Source of the DNA: Bacteroidota bacterium
GTDB taxonomy: Bacteria > Bacteroidota > Bacteroidia > Bacteroidales > JAAUTT01
Direction: 5' to 3'
Length of the DNA: 17,069 bases
Assembly (NCBI GenBank): GCA_023429135.1
Contig: JAEYWD010000011.1
Span: 1-17,069 of the forward strand
The notes below the pieces were generated by a model. That model had not been told where the DNA came from. It saw only the letters and a list, made by a program, of their open reading frames with translations, and did not search any database. Shown piece after piece: positions 1-6,963 of the stretch (position 1 is the first letter of the stretch; the number at the start of each line of letters is the position of its first letter). The position numbers were made by a program, and so were the translations under genes.

Positions 1-38
1 CACTAAGCCTCCTCAATTCCAAATTCCTTAAAAGCCTT

Positions 39-67
39 GTCATTTCGACCACCGGGAGAAATCTCAT
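39..67. repeat. Dispersed-repeat fragment of the TCATTTCGACC...GGGAGAAATCT type
   Basis: The stretch contains TCATTTCGACC followed by GGGAGAAATCTCAT, which resembles a motif I know as a common intergenic repeat in Bacteroidota genomes. Only one copy is present in this window, so its repetitive nature is recalled knowledge, not something the window shows. It lies downstream of the lipoprotein gene, in non-coding sequence at the window edge. No function can be read from it. Confidence 0.45.
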
Positions 68-128
68 ATTTTTAACCGGACACCTGTTTTATATATTAAT
101 GAATTGTCGTATTTGTTAAAAGTCAAAA

Positions 129-158
129 GCTCAGCGAAACTTTTTGATTTCGCTGAGC
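129..158 (-). terminator. Hairpin terminator after the lipoprotein gene
   Basis: There is a perfect 11-bp stem (GCTCAGCGAAA paired with TTTCGCTGAGC) around an 8-base loop at 140-147. Read on the minus strand the stem is followed by TTTTGACTTTT, and on the plus strand by AATTTTT, so it could act in both directions. It starts 30 bases past the stop codon of the minus-strand lipoprotein gene and is probably its intrinsic terminator. Confidence 0.75.
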
Positions 159-187
159 AATTTTTCTATAGCCTAAACTCCTAAAGC

Positions 188-1111
188 CTAATAAGGAAGA
201 ATCACAGTTTTATCTCCGCCAACAGCATTCCAGCTTATTTTATAATATGTGGCACATCCTTCAGTTACGGGAACTCCGTTTGCATCAGTGCCAAGTGTTA
301 CGGTAACGGTACGTAAACCTACATAATGAATTTTTACACCGCTCGATGGTTTGTAGTCACATGCCTGCGACATCACCACGGGACTTTCTATTTGCGTATA
401 GAAATCGGTTGAGCGACGGTTAGTGCCCCATTCCACTAGGTTAGTCTTGCCATTGGCTTCTCCAAAACCTGTTACTGTAATAACCAGACTATTGGAAGCT
501 CCTTTTGTAAAGCTACGCTGACGTGCAATATTCCACGACCTGGAGGTTCCATTTGTATAAGTGATTTTCATATCATTCGATTCTATTTTGCGGACAATAG
601 TTGCAGGAGTGCCGCTTACTCCAAGGTCCTTTACCAATCCACCGGTAACATTGGTGTGGGTTTTGGTTCCGTTAAGGATTACATAACGTCCCGAGTTCTT
701 ATGGATGATTTTTACGTCAGTGTATTTTACTGTTAATACAGCTCCAACATCGGCCCATTGGGTTCCATTGGTAAGAGTTACTTCCACTTTACCACTGCGG
801 GTGCGGGTAGCGTTGCAATTGTCGCCATTGAAGGTGATTGTGAATTTCTTCTGTGCTTTCAGCGTAGAATCAATGATTACATTGCAAGGTAAGAGCGTGG
901 CATCATAACTTTTCAGGGAAGATAACGACATCACATTGTCAATCTCATCATCAACCATATCCGATGAGGCTGCTACGTCTTCACCATCACTTGATTGTTC
1001 CTTGTTCAAGGTTGTTGTGTCTGCTTCGCTTTCGTCTTTTTTACACGAACTCAAAAGGGTCATACCTGTTAAAAGGGTAACTGCTGCTAAAATTAAATAC
1101 GACTTTTTCAT
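188..1111 (-). CDS. Lipoprotein of unknown function
   Basis: This encodes about 307 residues starting MKKSYLILAAV. A start 30 bases further upstream (1141) is open in frame, but the ATG at 1111 gives a normal lipoprotein signal peptide: KK, a hydrophobic run, then the lipobox LSSC with the modified cysteine at residue 23. The KKDESE sequence right after the cysteine resembles the export signal of surface-exposed Bacteroidota lipoproteins. An acidic, serine-rich linker follows. The remainder is rich in beta-prone threonine/valine segments, with several cysteines (for example in LLPCNVI, GDNCNAT, QACDYK and EGCATYY) that could form disulfides outside the cytoplasm. I recognise no named domain or catalytic motif. 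It is monocistronic, divergent from the hut operon, and followed by a hairpin terminator. A structural or surface-binding role is only a guess. Confidence 0.8.
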   Translation of the reverse strand: MKKSYLILAAVTLLTGMTLLSSCKKDESEADTTTLNKEQSSDGEDVAASSDMVDDEIDNVMSLSSLKSYDATLLPCNVIIDSTLKAQKKFTITFNGDNCNATRTRSGKVEVTLTNGTQWADVGAVLTVKYTDVKIIHKNSGRYVILNGTKTHTNVTGGLVKDLGVSGTPATIVRKIESNDMKITYTNGTSRSWNIARQRSFTKGASNSLVITVTGFGEANGKTNLVEWGTNRRSTDFYTQIESPVVMSQACDYKPSSGVKIHYVGLRTVTVTLGTDANGVPVTEGCATYYKISWNAVGGDKTVILPY

Positions 1112-1301
1112 TTTTTTCAAGTTATTAAGTTTTAATTTCAATTTCGTTTTTTAAAGATTTTACCCTTTGATGTGAAAAGTTTAGGAAGGTTTAATCAGAT
1201 ATCGAAAAATTTTGAATTATAGTTTGTTTTATTTCATAACCAACTGATTTATAGTTGTTGATATTTTAAAAATTATTTTGTGCAATAAGAAATTATTTTT
1301 A

Positions 1302-1335
1302 TTATTGTAAGTACTTATATAAGTGCTTACAATAA
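1302..1335. promoter_or_regulatory. Large palindromic operator in front of the MarR-GNAT gene
   Basis: This is a 34-bp inverted repeat with one mismatched pair. The left arm at 1304-1318 is ATTGTAAGTACTTAT and the right arm at 1319-1333 is ATAAGTGCTTACAAT; the flanking TT/AA pairs extend it by two on each side. It is built from two 10-bp near-palindromes, TAAGTACTTA (1308-1317) and TAAGTGCTTA (1320-1329), separated by TA. It ends two bases before the ATG at 1338. Size, symmetry and position suit binding of a dimeric MarR-family protein, so autoregulation of the whole operon is the likely role. No clear promoter of the TTTG/TAnnTTTG type could be placed upstream. The RNA hairpin could also cover the initiation region. 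Confidence 0.75.
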
Positions 1336-1337
1336 AT

Positions 1338-2165
1338 ATGAGTATCTTTAATGATGCGGGTTTACTGATAATTGGAACACGATTGAAACGACTGAGCGAT
1401 CGTTTTCTGAATGAAGTGGCGCGTATTTATAAAAGTCAGAACATCCGTTTTGAGCCAGCCTGGTTCCCGATTTTTTTTCTGCTCGACAAAAAGGGGTCTC
1501 TTTCACTTACGGAGATTGCCTCAGAACTTGAGGTGAGCCATTCGGCCATTAGCCAAATGATTACCCAGTTGCTGGACAAAAAAGTCGTAGAAATTCAGCA
1601 GGATGCTTCGGATGCACGCATTAAAAAGATCGTGTTTTCTGTCAAAGGGAAAAAGTTAATCGAACACGTGCATCCAATTTGGGCTGCTTTGCAAAAGAGT
1701 TTGAATCAATTGATGCCTGGGGATATAACCGGCGACCAATTTCTAAAAACCATATCACAAATTGAAGAAAAGCTTACAAATAATTCTTTGTACGAAATCA
1801 CGCTTACTAATATTGATAAGAATTCACCTGAAATTGAGTTGGTTCAACCGGATGAATTGACTAAAGTGAAGTTTTTAGCGTGGGTGAAGAATGAAACTAC
1901 TGAATATAGCTATAATTCGGGAAAACTTCTTTTGGCGCTTCAGGGCAAAACCATACTGGGGTTTGCTGTATATGATGTTTCAGAGCAAAGTATATTCTTA
2001 AAATACTTATATATAACTCCTTTGCACAGGCGGAAGGGAATTGCCTTTCAAATATTACATTTTTTAAAAGATCAGGAGTCGCCAGTTTGTTTTAATATCG
2101 ATAACGCGAATATCGATCTGATCAAATTATTTATAAAAGCAGGATTTACCTTTAAAGTGAACTAG
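1338..2165 (+). CDS. MarR-family regulator fused to GNAT acetyltransferase, probable hut operon regulator
   Basis: The protein has 275 residues from the ATG at 1338. An in-frame GTG at 1323 lies inside the palindrome and is less likely. Residues about 1-145 form a MarR winged helix-turn-helix: SLTEIASELEVSHSAISQMI is the helix-turn-helix, and DASDARIKKIVFSVKG resembles the conserved MarR wing (D-x-x-D-x-R, then a strand ending in G). Residues about 155-275 look like a GNAT fold, with the acetyl-CoA loop RRKGIA after the strand LKYLYITPLH. Such HTH/GNAT fusions are a known protein type. It is the first gene of the operon, one base before hutH, with its own palindromic operator, so it probably controls histidine degradation in response to a ligand. 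Urocanate, as for HutC, is a guess. The substrate of the acetyltransferase half is unknown; it may be a sensor and not an enzyme. Confidence 0.85.
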   Translation: MSIFNDAGLLIIGTRLKRLSDRFLNEVARIYKSQNIRFEPAWFPIFFLLDKKGSLSLTEIASELEVSHSAISQMITQLLDKKVVEIQQDASDARIKKIVFSVKGKKLIEHVHPIWAALQKSLNQLMPGDITGDQFLKTISQIEEKLTNNSLYEITLTNIDKNSPEIELVQPDELTKVKFLAWVKNETTEYSYNSGKLLLALQGKTILGFAVYDVSEQSIFLKYLYITPLHRRKGIAFQILHFLKDQESPVCFNIDNANIDLIKLFIKAGFTFKVN

Positions 2166-2166
2166 T

Positions 2167-3738
2167 ATGCAGAAAGTTTTCAGATATGGTCTCGACAGGC
2201 TTAGCGCCGGGATAGCCATGGATATTTGTAATGGAAAAGTCAAAGCTTTGATTGATAGCGCTACCGCTGATAAAATAAATGCAAATCGATTGGCTGTTGA
2301 AAATATTGTGCATAAGCAGAAGATAGTTTATGGCATAAATACGGGTTTTGGGCCATTATGTACCACTATAATTTCCGAAGCAGATACAAAGCAGTTGCAG
2401 TATAACCTGCTTACCAGTCATAGTGTGGGAATGGGTGAGTTATTACCTCCCGAAATTGCGAAAATGATGATGGTATTAAAGGTTCATGCCCTGGCAAAAG
2501 GATTCTCGGGCGTGAACATCGAAACCCTGAACCGGATTATCTGGCATATCGATAACAATGTTATTCCATGTGTTCCTTCTCAGGGTTCTGTGGGTGCTTC
2601 GGGCGATCTGGCGCCGCTTGCGCACTTGTTCCTCCCATTGATTGGACTAGGCGAAGTATCTGTTAATGGTAAAAATTATCCTTCGAAGGAAATTTTAAAT
2701 AATTACGGACTTTCTCCTTTGGAGCTTGGTCCCAAGGAAGGACTTGCCCTTATTAATGGTACTCAGTTTATTGTTGCCAATGCGGTTCATTTCCTGGTAC
2801 GCTTTCAGAACTGCCTCGACAATGCCGATCTTATTGCTGCCATGCACCTAGAAGCTATTCTGGGATCGGTAAAGGCGTTCGACGAAGAACTGCACGAACT
2901 CCGGCCTTACAAAGGATCGGTTTACGTAGCGAAGAGAATCAGGACTTTGCTCGAAAATTCTGAAATAAACCAATCGCACAAGGATTGTACACGTGTGCAG
3001 GACCCGTATTCGTTGCGTTGTATTCCACAGGTACATGGAGCGGCACGAAATGCTTACCTGCACCTGAAAGATATGCTCGAAACCGAAATGAATTCGGTAA
3101 CTGATAACCCGATTGTTTTTAGCGAAGACAAAGCCATCAGTGGGGGGAATTTCCATGGTGAACCGGTGGCTCTGCCGATAGATTACGCTGCTTTGGCCGC
3201 GTCAGAACTTGGAAACATTTCCGATAGGAGGATTTATCTTTCGCTCGATGATAAAATCCCAGGCCTTCCAAAGCTGCTGATGAAAGAAACCGGTCTGAAC
3301 TCAGGTTTTATGATTACCCAATATACTACTGCAGCGCTGGTTAGTGAGAACAAAAGTCTGTGTTACCCTGCAAGCGCCGACAGTATTCCAACATCTCTTG
3401 GTCAGGAGGATCATGTGAGTATGGGCTCCATTAGCGCTCGAAAGGCTTTGAGAATTGTGGATAACCTCGAGAAAATTTTAGGAATTGAACTGTTCTGTGC
3501 AGCTCAGGCCTTTGATTACCGGAAGCCTTTAAAATCAGGTAAAATTATCGACAGTTGTCACGATCTGGTTCGAAGCCAAATCACTTTTGTGGATCACGAC
3601 AGGATCCTTTCCATTGATATGAATGCAGCCGCAGAAATTGTCCGCAGCAAAGAACTTGTGCATCTTGCAAATCAACTTGCCTTATCCGAAAATATCAATA
3701 TAAAAAACGAAACGCATGAACTATTCGGAATTTATTAA
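2167..3738 (+). CDS. hutH: Histidine ammonia-lyase
   Basis: This 523-residue protein converts L-histidine to trans-urocanate and ammonia, the first step of histidine degradation, in the cytoplasm. The MIO cofactor triad Ala144-Ser145-Gly146 lies in GSVGASGDLAPLAH. The conserved YGINTGFGPL segment has its tyrosine at residue 55, near the N-terminus as in known HALs. NGTQ, SVTDNP and the late motif TSLGQEDHVSMG are also intact. The length is close to the usual 500-510 residues. The gene starts one base after the regulator stop codon and its last 23 bases overlap hutU, so translation is probably coupled along the operon. Other aromatic ammonia-lyases share the fold, but the hut context makes histidine the clear substrate. 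Confidence 0.96.
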   Translation: MQKVFRYGLDRLSAGIAMDICNGKVKALIDSATADKINANRLAVENIVHKQKIVYGINTGFGPLCTTIISEADTKQLQYNLLTSHSVGMGELLPPEIAKMMMVLKVHALAKGFSGVNIETLNRIIWHIDNNVIPCVPSQGSVGASGDLAPLAHLFLPLIGLGEVSVNGKNYPSKEILNNYGLSPLELGPKEGLALINGTQFIVANAVHFLVRFQNCLDNADLIAAMHLEAILGSVKAFDEELHELRPYKGSVYVAKRIRTLLENSEINQSHKDCTRVQDPYSLRCIPQVHGAARNAYLHLKDMLETEMNSVTDNPIVFSEDKAISGGNFHGEPVALPIDYAALAASELGNISDRRIYLSLDDKIPGLPKLLMKETGLNSGFMITQYTTAALVSENKSLCYPASADSIPTSLGQEDHVSMGSISARKALRIVDNLEKILGIELFCAAQAFDYRKPLKSGKIIDSCHDLVRSQITFVDHDRILSIDMNAAAEIVRSKELVHLANQLALSENINIKNETHELFGIY

Positions 3739-5413
3739 GACTTACGCTTCGCATCCGAAGTATTTTGCTCCCCGCGGGAGTGAGCTTAACACCCTTTCGT
3801 GGCAAACAGAGGCCCCCTTACGGATGTTCCTGAATAACCTGGATCAGGAAGTTGCAGAAAACCCCGCTGAACTTGTGGTTTATGGAGGAACCGGTCAGGC
3901 TGCCCGCAACAGGGAAGCGCTTGAGAAAATAATTGAGGCTTTACTCCAACTTAAAGATGATCAAAGTTTATTGATTCAATCGGGCAAACCTGTGGGAGTG
4001 GTTCGCTCACATCCTGAAGCTCCGCGGGTGCTTATTGCAAACAGCAATCTGGTTCCTGCTTGGGCAACCTGGGAGCATTTTGAACAACTTAAAGCGCGCG
4101 GATTAATGATGTATGGTCAGATGACAGCCGGAAGCTGGATTTATATCGGCACCCAGGGTATTCTTCAGGGAACTTACGAAACATTTGCTGCTTGCGGCGA
4201 TAAATACTTTGGCGGATCGCTTCAGCATAAATTAGTTGTATCGGGTGGTTTAGGTGGAATGGGTGGAGCTCAGCCTCTTGCAGCTACTATGGCAGGAGCT
4301 GCATTTTTAGGTGTGGATGTGGACGCTTCACGCATTCAGAAGCGCCTGGATACGGGTTATATCGATATTATGACCGCCAATTATGAGGAAGCTTTAAAAA
4401 TTGTGCTTACCGCTAAGCAGAGGGGCGAAGCGGTTTCAGTGGGACTGGTTGGTAATATTGGCGATGTGCTTTACCGCTTGTTGCAGGATAATATTATCCC
4501 CAATGTTTTAACGGATCAAACCTCGGCGCACGACCCGGTGAACGGTTATGTTCCCACCGGATTATCCCTTGAAGACGCAAAGACCCTGAGAGTTATCAAT
4601 CCCGCACATTATAAGGAACTTTCACTTAAAAGTATGGCCCGACATGTGGGTTATATGCTCGAAATGCAGAAACGGGGAGCCATTACTTTCGATTACGGGA
4701 ATAATTTAAGGGAATTTGCCCGTCAGGGTGGCGAAAAGAATGCTTTTGACTTCAAAGGCTTTGTACCTGAGTTTATCCGTCCGCTTTTCTGTGAAGGGAA
4801 GGGGCCATTTCGCTGGGTAGCACTTTCAGGCGACCCGGACGATATCTTTTCAACTGATCAGGCCCTGATTGATGCTTTTCCCGGAAACCGGCATATGATC
4901 CACTGGCTACGGGAAGCTCAAAAGAAAGTTCATTTCCAGGGACTACCAGCACGTATTTGCTGGCTAGGTATGGGTGAGCGCGAAAAGGCCGGTGTGATTT
5001 TCAACGATCTGGTGCGATCAGGAAAAGTAAAAGCTCCGATTGTGATTGGTCGCGACCACCTCGATTGCGGCTCGGTTGCTTCTCCTAACCGCGAAACTGA
5101 AGGTATGAAGGACAGCAGCGATGCGGTGTCCGACTGGCCATTGCTCAACCTCATGTCGAACGCCAGTGGGGGTGCTACCTGGATATCATTTCATCATGGT
5201 GGAGGGGTAGGGATCGGTTACTCTCAGCATGCCGGCATGGTAGTGCTGGCCGATGGGTCCGACAGAGCTGAACGTTGTATCAGAAGGGTTTTGTACAACG
5301 ATCCGGCCATGGGTATTTTCCGCCATGCCGATGCCGGGTATGAAGAGGCGGAGAGAATAAGCCAATCGCTGATTACCTCACCCCCATACCCTCTTCTCAA
5401 AGGAGAGGGGTGA
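3716..5413 (+). CDS. hutU: Urocanate hydratase with a repeat-derived C-terminus
   Basis: The 565-residue enzyme hydrates urocanate to 4-imidazolone-5-propionate using tightly bound NAD+. The N-terminal region has YGGTGQAARN, the NAD-binding glycine-rich loop GGLGGMGGAQ begins at residue 177, and Cys415 in ARICWLGMGER matches the conserved cysteine of the family. The late motifs DHLDCGSVASPNRETEG, SDAVSDWPLLN and HHGGGVGIGYSQH are all present. After RHADAGY the family usually carries about 25 more native residues. Here the last 13 residues (from TS to LLKGEG) and the TGA are read from a dispersed repeat starting at 5376. The catalytic core is complete, so activity is expected despite the altered tail. 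It overlaps hutH by 23 bases. Confidence 0.95.
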   Translation: MNYSEFIKTYASHPKYFAPRGSELNTLSWQTEAPLRMFLNNLDQEVAENPAELVVYGGTGQAARNREALEKIIEALLQLKDDQSLLIQSGKPVGVVRSHPEAPRVLIANSNLVPAWATWEHFEQLKARGLMMYGQMTAGSWIYIGTQGILQGTYETFAACGDKYFGGSLQHKLVVSGGLGGMGGAQPLAATMAGAAFLGVDVDASRIQKRLDTGYIDIMTANYEEALKIVLTAKQRGEAVSVGLVGNIGDVLYRLLQDNIIPNVLTDQTSAHDPVNGYVPTGLSLEDAKTLRVINPAHYKELSLKSMARHVGYMLEMQKRGAITFDYGNNLREFARQGGEKNAFDFKGFVPEFIRPLFCEGKGPFRWVALSGDPDDIFSTDQALIDAFPGNRHMIHWLREAQKKVHFQGLPARICWLGMGEREKAGVIFNDLVRSGKVKAPIVIGRDHLDCGSVASPNRETEGMKDSSDAVSDWPLLNLMSNASGGATWISFHHGGGVGIGYSQHAGMVVLADGSDRAERCIRRVLYNDPAMGIFRHADAGYEEAERISQSLITSPPYPLLKGEG

Positions 5414-5528
5414 CGCTCTCAACAAGAGGTTGTAGCATATTTTTAAATAATAGAAATCAATAGTTATGGTAAAGACAATCATGAACGAGGAGCAGTTTCC
5501 TCTCCTGGAGGAGAGGGTTAGGGTGAGG
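5376..5528. repeat. 153-bp element with inverted ends and two GAGAGG hairpins
   Basis: The ends are inverted copies: CCTCACCC (5376-5383) against GGGTGAGG (5521-5528), continuing as ACCCTCTTCTC on the left and GAGGAGAGGGT on the right with a 2-base gap. Each end folds by itself: an 8-bp stem at 5389-5409 and a perfect 7-bp CCTCTCC/GGAGAGG stem at 5499-5516. It begins inside hutU and ends in the hutU-hutI gap, and it has no transposase gene. The CCCTCTCC/GGAGAGGG pattern resembles non-autonomous repeats common in Bacteroidota. The left hairpin covers the hutU stop, so it could affect message stability or expression of hutI and ftcD. Confidence 0.8.
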
Positions 5529-5602
5529 TGCAGAAAAGAGGCCGGGCTTTAAAGTTGTTGATTGTCAGAATTAAGAGTATGAAAATCATTCTTTTGAGTA
5601 TG

Positions 5603-5614
5603 AAAGTATACTTT
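5603..5614. promoter_or_regulatory. Small palindrome AAAGTATACTTT upstream of hutI
   Basis: This perfect 12-bp palindrome lies 13 bases before the hutI ATG. It loosely resembles the AAGTACTT sub-site of the operator at 1302-1335, so it could be a secondary regulator site within the operon. Palindromes of this size arise by chance a few times in 17 kb, so support is weak. Confidence 0.2.
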
Positions 5615-5627
5615 AATGGATTAAATT

Positions 5628-6914
5628 ATGGTTATAAATTTTAATAATCAATCATCCGATCTTCCTCCCGAAGGGAAAAGTGGTCTCCTCATCGGCCCCT
5701 TCCGGCAGCTTCTCACTATGAACAATCTTCCTGAAAAAGGAAAGATCGCAGACGAGCAGCTTGAAATTATTCAGGATGCCGGTGTTATTACCGTAAATGG
5801 AGTGATCTCCAAAATTGGTTTATATTCTCATTTGGAGGAAGAGGCGCAACAGCATGGCTTTGGTTTCGATTTTCTGAATGGCGATTATGTTGCTATGCCG
5901 GGTATGATTGATGTTCATACTCATATCTGCTACGGAGGAAGTCGTGCCGGTGATTATGCCATGCGACTTGCCGGCAAAACCTACCTGGAGATTGCCTCTA
6001 TGGGCGGAGGGATATGGAGTACCGTCCACAAGACAAGGCAGGCCTCCAACGAAACATTACTGCATACATTGTTGAAAAGGCTCGAAATATTGCTTGCGGA
6101 AGGTGTTACTACCGTTGAAGTGAAAAGCGGATATGGTTTGAGCGTAAACGATGAATTACGGATGCTTGAAGTGATTCAAAACTCAGATCCGTTGCTGCCC
6201 ATCGATGTTATCCCCACTTGTCTTGCCGCTCACATGAAACCGAAGGATTTCAGCGGGACAAACCTGCAATACCTGGAATTGCTTGTGGAGAAGTTGCTTC
6301 CCGCAGTGAAAAACCGGGGGCTTTCAAACCGAATTGATATTTTTATTGAAAAGAGCGCTTTTAATATCGACGAAAGTTTATTTTATTTGAGAAAAGCGAA
6401 AGAGATAGGCTTTGATGTCACTGTTCATGCCGATCAGTTTACCGCAGGCGGATCAGAAGCAGCCTGTATGGAAGGGGCCCTTTCAGCCGATCATCTGGAA
6501 GCGTCGGGAGAAAAGGAAATCAACATGCTGGCACAAAGCAATACTGTTGCAGTTTGTCTCCCGGGAGCATCAATGGGACTGGGGATGCAGTTTGCTCCCG
6601 CCAGGAAATTGCTCGACGCAGGAGCATCGGTGGCTATTGCATCCGACTGGAACCCTGGTTCCGCACCAATGGGCGATTTGCTGATGCAGGCCGCTGTTCT
6701 GGGAGCCTACGAACATCTCAGTCTTGCCGAGACTTTGGCGGCTATTACCATAAGAGCAGCTAAAGCCTTGAATCTGGCTGACCGTGGAGGGATTACCAAA
6801 GGCAGACTAGCCGATATTATTGCTTTCCCTGCCCACGATTACCGCGAAATTCTCTACCGGCAGGGTAAACTGAAACCCGAATCTGTTTGGAAGAGGGGAA
6901 TGAAAGTTAAATAG
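5628..6914 (+). CDS. hutI: Imidazolonepropionase
   Basis: The 428-residue metal-dependent hydrolase of the amidohydrolase superfamily opens the ring of 4-imidazolone-5-propionate to N-formimino-L-glutamate. The metal-site residues are visible: His97 and His99 in DVHTHICYGG, His267 in VHADQF and Asp340 in SDWNPGSAP. The substrate-site segment GKTYLEIASMGGGIWSTV also matches the family. Length is near the usual 405-425. The ATG at 5628 is the first start after the repeat element. About 15 residues precede the family-like GLLIGPFRQLLTM, so the N-terminus is slightly extended. It is separated from hutU by a repeat-filled 214-base gap, and 49 bases lie before ftcD. Confidence 0.95.
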   Translation: MVINFNNQSSDLPPEGKSGLLIGPFRQLLTMNNLPEKGKIADEQLEIIQDAGVITVNGVISKIGLYSHLEEEAQQHGFGFDFLNGDYVAMPGMIDVHTHICYGGSRAGDYAMRLAGKTYLEIASMGGGIWSTVHKTRQASNETLLHTLLKRLEILLAEGVTTVEVKSGYGLSVNDELRMLEVIQNSDPLLPIDVIPTCLAAHMKPKDFSGTNLQYLELLVEKLLPAVKNRGLSNRIDIFIEKSAFNIDESLFYLRKAKEIGFDVTVHADQFTAGGSEAACMEGALSADHLEASGEKEINMLAQSNTVAVCLPGASMGLGMQFAPARKLLDAGASVAIASDWNPGSAPMGDLLMQAAVLGAYEHLSLAETLAAITIRAAKALNLADRGGITKGRLADIIAFPAHDYREILYRQGKLKPESVWKRGMKVK

Positions 6915-6960
6915 TCGTAAGTAGTAAGACAAAATACACATAACACGTAACCCGTAACTC
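6912..6960 (+). repeat. GTAAG/CCCGTAAC spacer repeat, copy A
   Basis: The hutI-ftcD gap is almost wholly made of two repeat blocks. Block 1 begins with the hutI stop codon and contains AGTCGTAAGTAGTAAG (6913-6928), identical over 16 bases to the reverse strand of 14507-14522. Block 2 (6939-6960) matches the reverse strand of 14468-14489 at 19 of 22 positions and contains AACCCGTAAC. The ftcD ATG follows four bases after block 2's end. Both copies have the same orientation relative to transcription. Confidence 0.75.
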
Positions 6961-6963
6961 ATT

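Noticed and set aside
1..187. Possible start of another gene at the left edge
   Set aside because: Only repeat-like and terminator sequence is seen; no open frame with coding character.
5466..5552. 28-codon open frame (MVKTIMNEEQF...) across the right half of the 153-bp repeat
   Set aside because: Half of it is the repeat hairpin itself, and such frames arise wherever this repeat occurs; no sign of a real gene.
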